This document shows, piece by piece, positions 47,356 to 55,365 of a stretch of DNA of 59,623 nucleotides. This stretch comes from Myxococcota bacterium (GTDB lineage: Bacteria > Myxococcota_A > UBA796 > UBA9615 > JAKLKC01). Numbering within the stretch: the first letter of the stretch is position 1; every line of letters starts with the position of its first letter. The stretch spans positions 1-59,623 of the forward strand of contig JAKLKC010000042.1 in NCBI GenBank assembly GCA_023150875.1, written 5' to 3'. The translations under genes and the position numbers were made by a program. The notes under the pieces were generated by a model. It was not told the DNA's origin. It did not search any database and worked only from the letters and a program-made list of their open reading frames with translations.

Positions 47356-48447
47356 TCAGACCGCGCGCCGGCGCGCCACGGCGAGGGCGACGAGGGCGGC
47401 GAGGGCGGCCCGGGCCAGGGGAGGGGAGGAAGCCTGGTCGCAGGAGCCGTAGGTGCTGTCGTCGACGGAGTTCCCGCCGGGGGTACCGCTCTCGCGCCCG
47501 CAGCCCGATCCGTCCCCCTGGGCGTCGGGGGAGGCGGCCGTGGCGCCGCACCCCCCCGCGCCGGTGTCGTCCTCGCCCAGGCAGAACGCGCCCTCGGGCG
47601 GGGCGTCCTGCCACTCCTCGCAGCGCGCCCCGCCGGTGGCCATCACCAGCGCCCCGGTGCTGGGGTATCGCTCCTCGGTGCCGCCCGGGAGGGTGAAGCG
47701 GAACACGTAGGGGACGCAGGCCTCCTCCTCGATGGCCACCGTCCAGGACCAGACCCCCATCTCCTCGGTGCCCGCCGCCAGCGCCAGGTTCCGGCACTCG
47801 CCGGGCATGGCCACCTCGGCGCTGGCGGGGGACTGGCCGCCGGGGTCGTGCCAGGCGGCGTAGAAGGTCGCCTCGATCCCGACGGCGGGGAGGAGGGGGG
47901 CGTGGGCCCCCGAGGTGATCCGGACGTCGGCCACGTCGGCGCTGCCGCCGAAGTCCTGCACGTACCAGGGCCCGCCGTTGCCGGTGGTCACCCCGGCGCC
48001 GATCTCGTCGAAGGCCGGGGAGAGCATGTTGGCGCGGTGGCCGTCGCTGTGGAGCCAGCCGTCAAGGACCGCCGCCTCCGCCGAGCCGTACCCCTGGGCG
48101 ATGTTCTCGCCGATGGGGCGGTCCGAGTACCAGGCCCCCACCCTCTCCTCGAAGGAGGTGCCGTCGCAGGAGGAGTGGTCGGCGTTGAAGCAGCCGTTGT
48201 CCCGCATGTCCTCGGCGAAGATCCGGGCCACCGCCGACAGGGAGTCGTCCCAGCGCAGGGGGGGCACGGGGTCGAAGTCGTCGCCGAAGCCCACGGCGGC
48301 CGGATCGACCCGCACCATGTCCGTGAACACGTGGACCTCGCGCTCGGCCATGCTGGGGCGCCCGTCCACGGGCTCGCCGTAGCCGAGGGCGATCCCGGGG
48401 GAGAGGGCCAGGGCGGCCGCCGCGGTGGCGAGGACCCGGGGCGCCAC
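47356..48447 (-). CDS. Secreted CAP-domain (SCP/PR-1-like) protein with MYXO-CTERM-like tail
   Basis: 363 residues from GTG 48447, 3 bases after the stop of the upstream gene. A signal peptide ends near GIALG. The CAP domain (about 30-175) has LRWDDSLSAVARIFAEDM, GENIAQGY, AAVLDGWLHSDGHRANML and GPWYVQDFGG, the usual set including the His pair and Glu of CAP proteins. A beta-rich region follows. The C-terminal 60 residues have Cys pairs (GGCGATAAS, GSGCGRES, YGSCDQASS), a hydrophobic helix and VARRRAV, a MYXO-CTERM-like end. It is probably surface-located or released. It forms an operon with the DUF2505 gene. 190 bases before the next gene hold nothing I can name. Confidence 0.88.
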   Translation of the reverse strand: MAPRVLATAAAALALSPGIALGYGEPVDGRPSMAEREVHVFTDMVRVDPAAVGFGDDFDPVPPLRWDDSLSAVARIFAEDMRDNGCFNADHSSCDGTSFEERVGAWYSDRPIGENIAQGYGSAEAAVLDGWLHSDGHRANMLSPAFDEIGAGVTTGNGGPWYVQDFGGSADVADVRITSGAHAPLLPAVGIEATFYAAWHDPGGQSPASAEVAMPGECRNLALAAGTEEMGVWSWTVAIEEEACVPYVFRFTLPGGTEERYPSTGALVMATGGARCEEWQDAPPEGAFCLGEDDTGAGGCGATAASPDAQGDGSGCGRESGTPGGNSVDDSTYGSCDQASSPPLARAALAALVALAVARRRAV

Positions 48448-48450
48448 GGC

Positions 48451-48954
48451 TCAGGCGCTCCGGCCCTGGAACCAGGCGCGCCCCACCTCGGCGGCGACGC
48501 CGTAGCACCGCTCGACGTCCTGGGCGATGGCCTTCTCCACCAGCCCGCCGATCCCGAAGATCCGGACGGCGATCTGCCCCTCCAGCACGCGGCGGCAGGT
48601 GGCCCCCGAGGGCACGGCGACGTGGGTGCCCGAGGAGTCCACGGCCTCGGGGCGGAAGTCCGAGATCACCCGCCACCGCAGCACCTTCCCGGCGCGGTCG
48701 AAGGTCCTCTCCTCCTCGTAGGCGGTGGTGAGGCCGGGCACCGCCTTCCGCACCGCCGCCGGCAGGTCCCGCCGGGGCACCACCCGGACCCGGGTCCTGA
48801 CCAGGTCCCCTTCCTCCTCGCGGTAGAGCTCCCGGTGCTCCGCGAGGTCCAGGGCGATCCGCAGGCGGTCGTTGAACTCCGGGTCGAAGTACATCGCCCA
48901 GTACTCATCGACGGTGCAGGGGAGGGGGTGGTCGGCGTGGATGCGGGTGCTCAT
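48451..48954 (-). CDS. DUF2505 family protein
   Basis: 167 residues from ATG 48954. Landmarks of DUF2505, a START-like fold, are HADHPLPCTVDEYWAMYFDPEFNDRL at the start, RVVPRRDLPAAVRKAV, and EGQIAVRIFGIGGLVEKAI near the end. START-like folds bind hydrophobic ligands, but the function of this family is unknown. There is no signal peptide, so it is cytosolic. It is the first gene of a two-gene operon with the CAP protein (3-base gap). A TAACCT box on the minus strand (49000-49005) is a possible -10. Confidence 0.82.
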   Translation of the reverse strand: MSTRIHADHPLPCTVDEYWAMYFDPEFNDRLRIALDLAEHRELYREEEGDLVRTRVRVVPRRDLPAAVRKAVPGLTTAYEEERTFDRAGKVLRWRVISDFRPEAVDSSGTHVAVPSGATCRRVLEGQIAVRIFGIGGLVEKAIAQDVERCYGVAAEVGRAWFQGRSA

Positions 48955-49107
48955 GGGTTCCTCGGCGGGGGCGGAGGGAGCGGGGCGCCGGGCCGCGAGA
49001 GGTTAGACCCCCCCGCGGCGGGGAGCAACGGGATCCGCCCCGGCCGCCGCTCCGGGACGGGGCGGTCGGGAGGCCGGGGTGCCCTGGCCCCGGCGAGGAG
49101 GGAGGAG

Positions 49108-49113
49108 TAGGAT
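49108..49113 (+). promoter_or_regulatory. Putative -10 box TAGGAT of the aspS gene
   Basis: TAGGAT, 37 bases before ATG 49151. No convincing -35. A GGAG ribosome site follows closer to the start. Confidence 0.35.
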
Positions 49114-49150
49114 CCCGCCCTCGCGCGCGCCGCCGCGCCACCGGAGCCCC

Positions 49151-50440
49151 ATGACCGACCGCGTCTTCACCGCCGATCTCGCCGCCCACTTCGGCCAGGA
49201 GGTCCTCCTCCGGGGCTGGGTCCAGCGCCTGAGGGAGACCAAGAGCACCACCTTCATCGTGCTGAAGGACGCCTCGGGCACGGTGCAGGTGGTCGCGGAC
49301 CCCCAGAAGACCAAGCCCCTGGGCCTCAAGACCGAGGACTGCGTCGAGGTGGTCGGGCGACCCCGGGCCGAGGCCCGCGCCCGCCAGGGCTACGAGGTGG
49401 ACCTGGTGGACGTGCGGCTGCTGGCCGCCGCGGCCGAGGGGCTCCCCTTCACCTCGATGTCGAAGCTGGACGACGTCGGGCCCGAGGTCCAGCTCGACTA
49501 CCGCCCCATGACCCTGCGGACGGACCGGGGCGGCACCGTGTTCCGGGTCCAGGCGGCGCTCATCGAGGGCTTCCGCGCCGCCCTCCGCCGCCGCCGATTC
49601 ACGGAGATCTTCAGCTCCAAGATCGTCGGCGGCGGCACCGAGGGCGGCACGAACCTGTTCGAGATCAAGTACTTCGAGCGCTCCGCCTACCTCGCCCAGA
49701 GCCCGCAGTTCTACAAGGAGCACGGCGTCGCCGGCCTGGAGCGGGTCTTCGAGACCGGACACGTCTACCGCGCCGAGCCCCACGCCACGTCCCGACACCT
49801 GACGGAGTACTACTCCCTGGACCTGGAGATGGGCTTCGTCGACGGCCCCGAGGACGTGATGCAGCTCGAGCGCGAGGTGCTGAGCGAGGTCTTCGAGGAG
49901 GTCCGGACCCGGTTCGGCGATCCCGTCCCGGGCTTCGACTCCTACCTGCCCTCGCTGATGGAGGTCCCCGCCTGGGAGTTCGGCGAGTGCCTGGAGAGGC
50001 TGCGCTCCGCCCACGGCCGCGAGGACCTCGTGGACGACCTGGACCCCGAGGCCGAGCGGCAGCTCTGCGCCCTGGCGGAGAAGGAGACCGGCGTCTCGGC
50101 GGTCTTCGTGGTGGGCTTCCCCCTGGCGAACCGGCCCTTCTACACCCACCCCCGGGGCGCCGCCGGCGCCGCCCAGAGCTTCGACCTGCTCTTCCGCGGG
50201 CTGGAGATCACCACCGGGGGCCAGCGCCTCCACCGCCGGGCCGACCTGGAGGAGGCCCTCCGGGGCCGGGGCATCGAGCCCTCCTCTTTCGAGGCCCACC
50301 TGCGGATGTTCGACCTGGGGATGCCGCCCCACGGCGGCCTCGCCATCGGCGCCGAGCGCCTCACCGGCCAGGTGCTGGGGCTGAAGAACGTGCGGGAGGC
50401 CACCCTGTACCCCCGGGACCGCCACCGCGTCGAGCCCTGA
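49151..50440 (+). CDS. aspS: Aspartyl-tRNA synthetase, archaeal type (possibly non-discriminating Asp/Asn)
   Basis: 429 residues from ATG 49151 (GGAG 5 bases upstream). The N-terminal OB fold (VLLRGWVQRLRETKST onward) binds the anticodon. Class II motifs are present: motif 2 RVFETGHVYRAEPHATSRHL, and motif 3 GGLAIGAERLTGQ. The AYLAQSPQFYK segment has QSPQ, the AspRS form, where AsnRS has SGQ. The length and lack of the bacterial GAD insertion domain (bacterial AspRS is about 590 residues) match the archaeal/eukaryotic type, often non-discriminating in organisms that make Asn-tRNA by amidation. It attaches Asp to tRNA-Asp and possibly tRNA-Asn. There may be a second, bacterial-type AspRS elsewhere. 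Confidence 0.85.
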   Translation: MTDRVFTADLAAHFGQEVLLRGWVQRLRETKSTTFIVLKDASGTVQVVADPQKTKPLGLKTEDCVEVVGRPRAEARARQGYEVDLVDVRLLAAAAEGLPFTSMSKLDDVGPEVQLDYRPMTLRTDRGGTVFRVQAALIEGFRAALRRRRFTEIFSSKIVGGGTEGGTNLFEIKYFERSAYLAQSPQFYKEHGVAGLERVFETGHVYRAEPHATSRHLTEYYSLDLEMGFVDGPEDVMQLEREVLSEVFEEVRTRFGDPVPGFDSYLPSLMEVPAWEFGECLERLRSAHGREDLVDDLDPEAERQLCALAEKETGVSAVFVVGFPLANRPFYTHPRGAAGAAQSFDLLFRGLEITTGGQRLHRRADLEEALRGRGIEPSSFEAHLRMFDLGMPPHGGLAIGAERLTGQVLGLKNVREATLYPRDRHRVEP

Positions 50441-50465
50441 CCTCCGGGTCGCCCCCGGCCCCCTC

Positions 50466-50933
50466 CTATCGCCCCCGGGATCCCCCCCGCGGCCCGCCCG
50501 AGGGGCGGCCCGGTCCGAAGACCTTCTCGTTCTCCCTCGCGTCGTCGGCCAGGATCCGCCCCCAGTCCCGGGGGGCGCGTCGGGCCGCCAGGAAGCCGTC
50601 GTAGTGCATCCTGGCCACCTCGACGGGGTCGATGCCGTCGGGGGCCAGGTCGACGTCGACGCGGGCGTCCACGACGTCGAAGTCCAGGTCCATCATCGTG
50701 TCGGCGTCCATGCCGTAGTCGGCGAGGGCCTGCCGCACGGCGCCCGGCGGGGCCCGGAGGGCCCGCCCCACCTCGTGGAGGTTCAAGGAGCGGCGGGCGC
50801 CGTCGGGGGCCAGGCCCAGGTGGTAGGCGCAGAACAGCTCGAAGGGGTCGATCCCGAACGCCACCCGGTCCGGGGGCGAGCCGCGGTGGCGCCCGGGGCT
50901 GCGGGCGGCGACGGGGCGCCGGGGCTCCTGCAC
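50466..50933 (-). CDS. Conserved-looking hypothetical protein
   Basis: 155 residues from GTG 50933, with AAGGAGG 4 bases upstream. The frame is open further 5' but without family-like sequence. There is no signal peptide or membrane helix. FGIDPFELFCAYHLGLAPDG opens the ordered part. NLHEVGRALRAPPGAVRQALADYGMD looks like a small helix-turn-helix. MMDLDFDVVDARVDVDLAP is acidic. It could be a DNA-binding or protein-binding factor, but I recognise no family. The Gly/Arg-rich C-terminus is likely disordered. It converges on aspS with a 25-base gap. Confidence 0.6.
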   Translation of the reverse strand: MQEPRRPVAARSPGRHRGSPPDRVAFGIDPFELFCAYHLGLAPDGARRSLNLHEVGRALRAPPGAVRQALADYGMDADTMMDLDFDVVDARVDVDLAPDGIDPVEVARMHYDGFLAARRAPRDWGRILADDARENEKVFGPGRPSGGPRGGSRGR

Positions 50934-51024
50934 ATGACCTCCTTGGGGCCGCGCTGGGATCCGGCCCGCCGCGGACAGGATAATCCCTGGCGGGCTGTCG
51001 GGCCTCCCCGGGATCGCGGCCCGA

Positions 51025-52173
51025 TCAGGCGTCCATCTCGCACCGCCGGTTGACCAGGGCCGCCGCGAGTCCCGCCCCCGCCGCCCACGCCCATGCCGGA
51101 CCGGCCCCCGAGGCGGCGCCCCCCGCGATTCCGCCCAGGGCGACGCACAGGACCGCCGCCACCGCCCCAGGGCGGGAGGGGCGCACCGCCCAGGCGGCGG
51201 CCCCACCGGCGGCGGCGCCCAGGAAGGGGCCGGTGCCGGGCAGCAGGGAGGCCATCAGCGCCAGCAGGGCCCAGGCGAGGGGGGGGCCGATCCCCGAGGA
51301 GGCGAGGTCCGCGGGGTCCACCGGGGAGCCGGACGGGGTCGGGGCTGCGTCCCCGGGGTCCGCCGAGGGGAGGGGAGTCGGAGGAGCCGCCGCGGGTCGG
51401 ACGGCGGGGCGCGACGGGCGGGCGGACTCCTCCTTGCCGAGGGTCCGTGGGGGGCGGACCCGGACCGGAGCCGGGGCCGGGATGGCGTCCGGGCGGCGGG
51501 ACCCCGGGGGCGGGCGCGCGGGGGCGGCCGGCAGGTCGTCCCCGGCGAGGCCGGACTCCTCGGCGAAAGCCCTCTCCAGGGCGGCGCCGAGGCCCGCCCT
51601 CTCCAGGGCGGCACGCTCGGCGGGGGCCGCCGTGGCCAGGAAGCGGTCCAGGGTCGGCTCCAGGGCCGAGGGGGGCACCTCGCCGCCGTCCACCAGGTCC
51701 AGGAAGGTCTCGGCGAACCGGTGGACCAGGTCGGTGCGGTGCCCCGGCAGGTGGCGGGGAAGGGAGGCCCGCTCCAGCAGGCCGGGGAGGTCCCAGGGCA
51801 GCCGGAGGGCCACCTGCACGTCGACGTGGCCCGGGGCGGCGCGGACGTCGTCGACCTCGTCCGCGAGGGCGCCGTCCAGCAGCTCCTCCACGAGCCCCTT
51901 GAGCACGGGCTTGCCCCCGGAGCCGTGGCCGACGCCGTGGATCACCCGCACGGGGCTCAGGGCCTCGCGCCGCGCCGCGGAGAGGAACGCGGCCAGCGCT
52001 CGCTGGGCGAGGTCCTGGGAGAGGCCGTGCAGGTCCAGGGTGGCGTGGCCGTCCTCGTCCCGGACGTGGCTCTCCACCGCCCAGTCCGAGGGGAAGGGGA
52101 GGTTCCGGGCGTCGCGCTCGACCTCGTGGAGGATCGCCGCGTCGCCCGAGGGGATGGTCGCCGCCGCCGACAC
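51025..52173 (-). CDS. Smr-domain protein with C-terminal membrane segments
   Basis: 382 residues from GTG 52173. The Smr domain lies at about 45-105: LDLHGLSQDLAQRALAAFL and VRVIHGVGHGSGGKPVLKGL, with the DLHG and GxGxxSxG signatures of small MutS-related nucleases. Here the domain stands near the N-terminus, while in MutS2 it is C-terminal. A helical region (about 110-215) and a long Pro/Ala/Arg spacer follow. At the end are three hydrophobic segments (PLAWALLALMASLLPG, GAVAAVLCVALGGIAG, AWAWAAGAGLAAAL). An Smr nuclease tied to a membrane is unusual. In the canonical domain the last motif is usually GKGxHS, so the site here is slightly altered. Confidence 0.78.
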   Translation of the reverse strand: MSAAATIPSGDAAILHEVERDARNLPFPSDWAVESHVRDEDGHATLDLHGLSQDLAQRALAAFLSAARREALSPVRVIHGVGHGSGGKPVLKGLVEELLDGALADEVDDVRAAPGHVDVQVALRLPWDLPGLLERASLPRHLPGHRTDLVHRFAETFLDLVDGGEVPPSALEPTLDRFLATAAPAERAALERAGLGAALERAFAEESGLAGDDLPAAPARPPPGSRRPDAIPAPAPVRVRPPRTLGKEESARPSRPAVRPAAAPPTPLPSADPGDAAPTPSGSPVDPADLASSGIGPPLAWALLALMASLLPGTGPFLGAAAGGAAAWAVRPSRPGAVAAVLCVALGGIAGGAASGAGPAWAWAAGAGLAAALVNRRCEMDA

Positions 52174-52262
52174 GCTGGCCCCCGGGTTCGGGACGCCCGG
52201 GACGGTACCACAGCGGCGCCCTCCCAGGAGGGTGCGGGGCGCCGGTGGCGGGACCGTCGCGC

Positions 52263-52268
52263 TATGCT
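52263..52268 (+). promoter_or_regulatory. Putative -10 box TATGCT of the beta-helix lipoprotein gene
   Basis: TATGCT, 27 bases before ATG 52296, in GC-rich surroundings. No -35 seen. Confidence 0.35.
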
Positions 52269-52295
52269 GGCGGCATCCCCGACGGAGTCCCGCCC

Positions 52296-53447
52296 ATGTG
52301 CCGTTCCCCCGTCCTCGTGTCGAGCCTGCTGGTGACCGGCCTCCTCGCCGCGGGGTGCGCCCCGGGGGACGACGCCCCCAAAGGCGACGCCTCCGACGAC
52401 GACACCGACACCGCAGACGACGACAGCGCCCCCGGGGACGACGACGGCACCGACGACGACGGATCGCCCCCGACGGGGGATCTGTGGGTGCTCTCCGAGG
52501 ACGCGACCTGGGGTCCGGGCGAAGGCCCGGTGGACCTGGTCGGGGACCTCTACGTGCCCCCGGGGATCGTCCTGACCCTGGAGGCCGGCGCGACCCTGCG
52601 CCTGTACCCCGAGGCGGACGTGTACGTGGAGGGGGCGCTGGTGGCGGAGGGTTCCCCGGGGGCCCCGGTGTCCTTCGAGAGGGCGACGGCGTTCCGCTGG
52701 GGGAGCGTCCAGATCGCCTCCGAGTCGGCCTCGAGCCTGGAATGGATCGGCGTCGAGGGGGGCTCGTTCTTCGTGCGCTCGGGCCTGGACCGCGTGTACG
52801 GCGGATCCTTCGAGAACGCCTCCATCACCGTGTACGACGGCGGGGAGTTCACGGTCGAGGGCTGCTCCTTCGCCGTCACCGAGGCGGACTCCGCCCACCT
52901 GAACGCCGTGTACGCCCCGGAGGGCGGCGCGCTGCACGTGCTGGACACGGCGGTGACCGGCTATCGCTCCGGGGTCCTGTTCTACGGCACCGGGGCGGAG
53001 GGGGAGCTGCTCCACCTGGAGGACCTGGAGGTGGAGCAGGCGACGTGGATGGGGGTGGTGGTGGACGACGCCGAGCTGGACGCCGACGGCCTGCGGGTCC
53101 TGGAGGCGGCGGGAAGCGGCCTCTACGCCACCTCGGTCCGGGGCGTGGTGCGGGGGGCCTACCTCGCCGGGAACGGGTCCTCGGGACTGTACGGCGGCGG
53201 CGCGTCCGCGTCCCTGGACCTGGAGGGCTCCGACGTGACCAACAACGTGGGCTACGGGATCCTGGGGGCGGGCGTGGTGCGGGGCTGCTACCTCGCGGGC
53301 AACGCCGGCGCCGACGCGGGGGAGCTGGACGTGGTCCTGGCCCCCGGGGTCGAGGACGGCGTGCAGGACGCCTACGGGACCCAGCAGCTCGACCTGGACG
53401 CCATCGTGGACCCCGCCGACTCCCCCGTCACCCTCGGCCCGGGGTGA
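52296..53447 (+). CDS. Beta-helix lipoprotein with Asp-rich linker
   Basis: 383 residues from ATG 52296. The signal peptide ends in the lipobox TGLLAAGC. A linker of about 35 residues follows the lipidated Cys and is nearly all Asp, Gly, Ser, Thr and Ala in short DDD runs. The rest is a right-handed beta-helix (GDLYVPPGIVLTLEAGATL, GALVAEGSPGAPVSFE, repeated G-rich turns such as GGSFENASITVYDGGEF and SGLYGGGASASLDLEGS). It has no MYXO-CTERM tail. The lipid anchor plus long acidic linker suggests display away from the membrane surface. The ligand is unknown. It has the same architecture as the beta-helix protein at 13601-15571, with a different anchor. Confidence 0.85.
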   Translation: MCRSPVLVSSLLVTGLLAAGCAPGDDAPKGDASDDDTDTADDDSAPGDDDGTDDDGSPPTGDLWVLSEDATWGPGEGPVDLVGDLYVPPGIVLTLEAGATLRLYPEADVYVEGALVAEGSPGAPVSFERATAFRWGSVQIASESASSLEWIGVEGGSFFVRSGLDRVYGGSFENASITVYDGGEFTVEGCSFAVTEADSAHLNAVYAPEGGALHVLDTAVTGYRSGVLFYGTGAEGELLHLEDLEVEQATWMGVVVDDAELDADGLRVLEAAGSGLYATSVRGVVRGAYLAGNGSSGLYGGGASASLDLEGSDVTNNVGYGILGAGVVRGCYLAGNAGADAGELDVVLAPGVEDGVQDAYGTQQLDLDAIVDPADSPVTLGPG

Positions 53448-53535
53448 GTCCACTGGTTCGAGTCAGCGCCTGCCGGCCCGGAACACGCCCGCCGAGGTCG
53501 GAAGTGCGCGGGCCCACGGGTGGCGCCGTGCGCTG

Positions 53536-53541
53536 TAGAAT
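53536..53541 (+). promoter_or_regulatory. Putative -10 box TAGAAT placed for leaderless transcription of the accessory operon
   Basis: TAGAAT is followed by exactly 8 bases (ggcggccc) and ATG 53550. There is no ribosome site. It would start transcription of the three-gene accessory operon at the ATG. Confidence 0.45.
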
Positions 53542-53549
53542 GGCGGCCC

Positions 53550-53980
53550 ATGAGTTCCCCCGACCGCGTCAACCGGCTGTGCTCCGCCGCCCTGCGGCAC
53601 CTCGTCGACGCCGAGCGCCTCGCCGGCGACTCTTCCCACCCCTCCTTGGACCAGGCGTGGCACCTGGCGGGCTTCGGACCGGAGTGCGCGCTCAAGGCCA
53701 CGTTGGCGTCCGGTCGATTCGACCGCGCCCTCGGCCACGACGTCCATGACCCGGACATCATGGGCTGGGTGCTCGCCGTCGATCCCTCCCCGGAGCGCCT
53801 CGAACGGGAGTGTCATCCTTGCCGGGGACGAGGAACTGGAATCCGGACTCCCGCTACGAGCGGACGGGGACGGCGACGGCCGAAGAGGTCGAAGCCATCC
53901 TGGAGCACGCCCGCGTCGCGACACTCAGGCCGATCTCGGCGCTCTGGGCTATGGGCGTCCTGACAGGGGAGGTCCGGTGA
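53550..53980 (+). pseudogene. HEPN-like protein, first gene of accessory operon, frameshifted
   Basis: From ATG 53550 the frame reads a helical protein (LCSAALRHLVDAERL, LDQAWHLAGFGPECALKATL, DRALGHDVHDPDIMG), like small HEPN-type proteins. After LERE near 53810 that frame turns into Arg-rich nonsense. The sensible continuation lies in another frame: TRNWNPDSRYERTGTATAEE, VEAILEHARVATLRPIS and the stop at 53978-53980. This stop overlaps the next gene's GTG (GTGA), which supports the second frame. A net change of one or two bases between about 53790 and 53830 is needed to join them. RFDRALGH could be read as an RX6H motif but is not convincing. As it stands the protein is truncated or fused to nonsense. 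A sequencing error is possible. Confidence 0.7.
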
Positions 53981-55365
53981 ACCTCAGGTTCGACCAGGTC
54001 GTACCCCGGCTCCTGGAGGTGTGCGAGGGTCACCCGGAGTTCGCCAGTCTCGTCGAGCGGGCCTTGCTCGTTCGAGACCTCCGCGGTCGGGTCCGCTTGG
54101 TGATCCGGGGTCTGGACACAGCGCCGGATGGGGACGTCCGGTCCCTCGTGCGGACGCTCCAGGCCGCGCTAGAAGGGGCCCTGTCCGCTTGGTTCCATGG
54201 CCCCGTCCTGACGCTGTCCGATGATCGCCTGTCCGCTCGCCGACTGGCGGGGGCCCTCCTCGATCAGGGGCGCCCCCGGGCCGGGGAGTGGCCCAGGGGC
54301 TGGCCCGCCGGGTGGCCAGAGGAGGTCACGCCGGTCGTCACGGATCCCGCCGTGGGACTGGCTCCACGGTGGACCGGTCTGCAGGCCGTCTACAGCAAGG
54401 AGTCCTGGATCTCCACGCGCGAGGCGAGTCCCCCGTGGCCGCTGAGGCAGGGTACGCCCCGCATCACCGCGTTTCACTCCTTCAAGGGGGGGGTCGGACG
54501 AACGACGGCGATGGCGATGCTCGCGTGGCGCCTGGCGCGCAGCGGCAGGCGCGTGGTCTGCATCGACCTGGACGTGGAGGCCCCGGGTCTCGGCACGCTG
54601 CTCCTCGGCCGGTCCGTCTCCGCCGAGGATCCTTCGGTCCTGGAGTGGTTGCTCGCCCACGCGGCGACGAGGACCGCTCCGCTGGACCCGCCGGTCGTCG
54701 AGGTCGAGGTCCAGGGCGCGACCCTCCACGTCGCCCCTGCGGGATCGCTGGGAGGCAGCTACGTCGAGAAGCTCGCCCGCCTCGACCTCCTCCGGCACGG
54801 GAACAATGACGGTGCCAGTCCCGTCGAGGCGGCGCTTCTCGCACTCCTACACCAGATCAAGAGGGACCTGGAGCCCCACCACATCATGATCGACTGCCGG
54901 GCCGGCCTCCATGACATCGGTGGGCTCGCGTTGAACGACCTGGCCCACGTCGACGTCCTGGTCGGGCGGAGCGGGCCACAGGACTTGGACGGTCTCTCGG
55001 TCGTCCTCGGCGTCATCGGGCGACGCCGGCGACAGGTGGATCGGCGCATCGTCGTCCTCCAGACGTTCCTGGACCTACCCCTGGAGCAGGACGAGTCGCG
55101 GTTCCGGCGCGAGCGACACCGGAGCGGGCTCTACGACATCTTCTGCGAGCACCTCTACGCGGAACCCCAGGTGCCCGCCATCGAGGACGACCAGGCGCCC
55201 CACCACCCCTGGCCCATTGGCTACAGGTCCGAGCTGGCCAACCTCAGGTGGCTCCGGGAGGCGACAGAGTCGACCCTGAAAGCCGAGGAGTACGGCGAAG
55301 TGCTGAACCGTCTCGAGTCCCTCTGGGCCTCCGAGGTGGAAGCCGGCAGTGAGGGCGGGGCGTGA
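53977..55365 (+). CDS. KGGVGR-motif variant ParA/MinD-like ATPase of the accessory operon
   Basis: 462 residues from GTG 53977. Residues 1-165 are an N-terminal region of unknown fold. ITAFHSFKGGVGRTTAMAML then begins a deviant Walker A P-loop (K170, G171, G172, V173, G174, R175, T176, T177), with Arg in place of the second Lys of KGGVGKT. VVCIDLDVEAPGLGTLLLG follows (Asp197, Asp199) and IMIDCRAGLHDIGG supplies the Walker B-like and switch II region. This form is the hallmark of a set of conflict-system ATPases named after the KGGVGR motif. It is intact, unlike its two neighbours, and overlaps both by GTGA. The likely role is an ATP-dependent switch in a defence or stress cassette. The target is unknown. 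Confidence 0.83.
   Translation: MNLRFDQVVPRLLEVCEGHPEFASLVERALLVRDLRGRVRLVIRGLDTAPDGDVRSLVRTLQAALEGALSAWFHGPVLTLSDDRLSARRLAGALLDQGRPRAGEWPRGWPAGWPEEVTPVVTDPAVGLAPRWTGLQAVYSKESWISTREASPPWPLRQGTPRITAFHSFKGGVGRTTAMAMLAWRLARSGRRVVCIDLDVEAPGLGTLLLGRSVSAEDPSVLEWLLAHAATRTAPLDPPVVEVEVQGATLHVAPAGSLGGSYVEKLARLDLLRHGNNDGASPVEAALLALLHQIKRDLEPHHIMIDCRAGLHDIGGLALNDLAHVDVLVGRSGPQDLDGLSVVLGVIGRRRRQVDRRIVVLQTFLDLPLEQDESRFRRERHRSGLYDIFCEHLYAEPQVPAIEDDQAPHHPWPIGYRSELANLRWLREATESTLKAEEYGEVLNRLESLWASEVEAGSEGGA

Noticed and set aside
49151-50440. Asparaginyl-tRNA synthetase as identity of this gene
   Set aside because: The active-site segment has QSPQ as in AspRS, not the SGQ of AsnRS, and the overall form matches archaeal AspRS.
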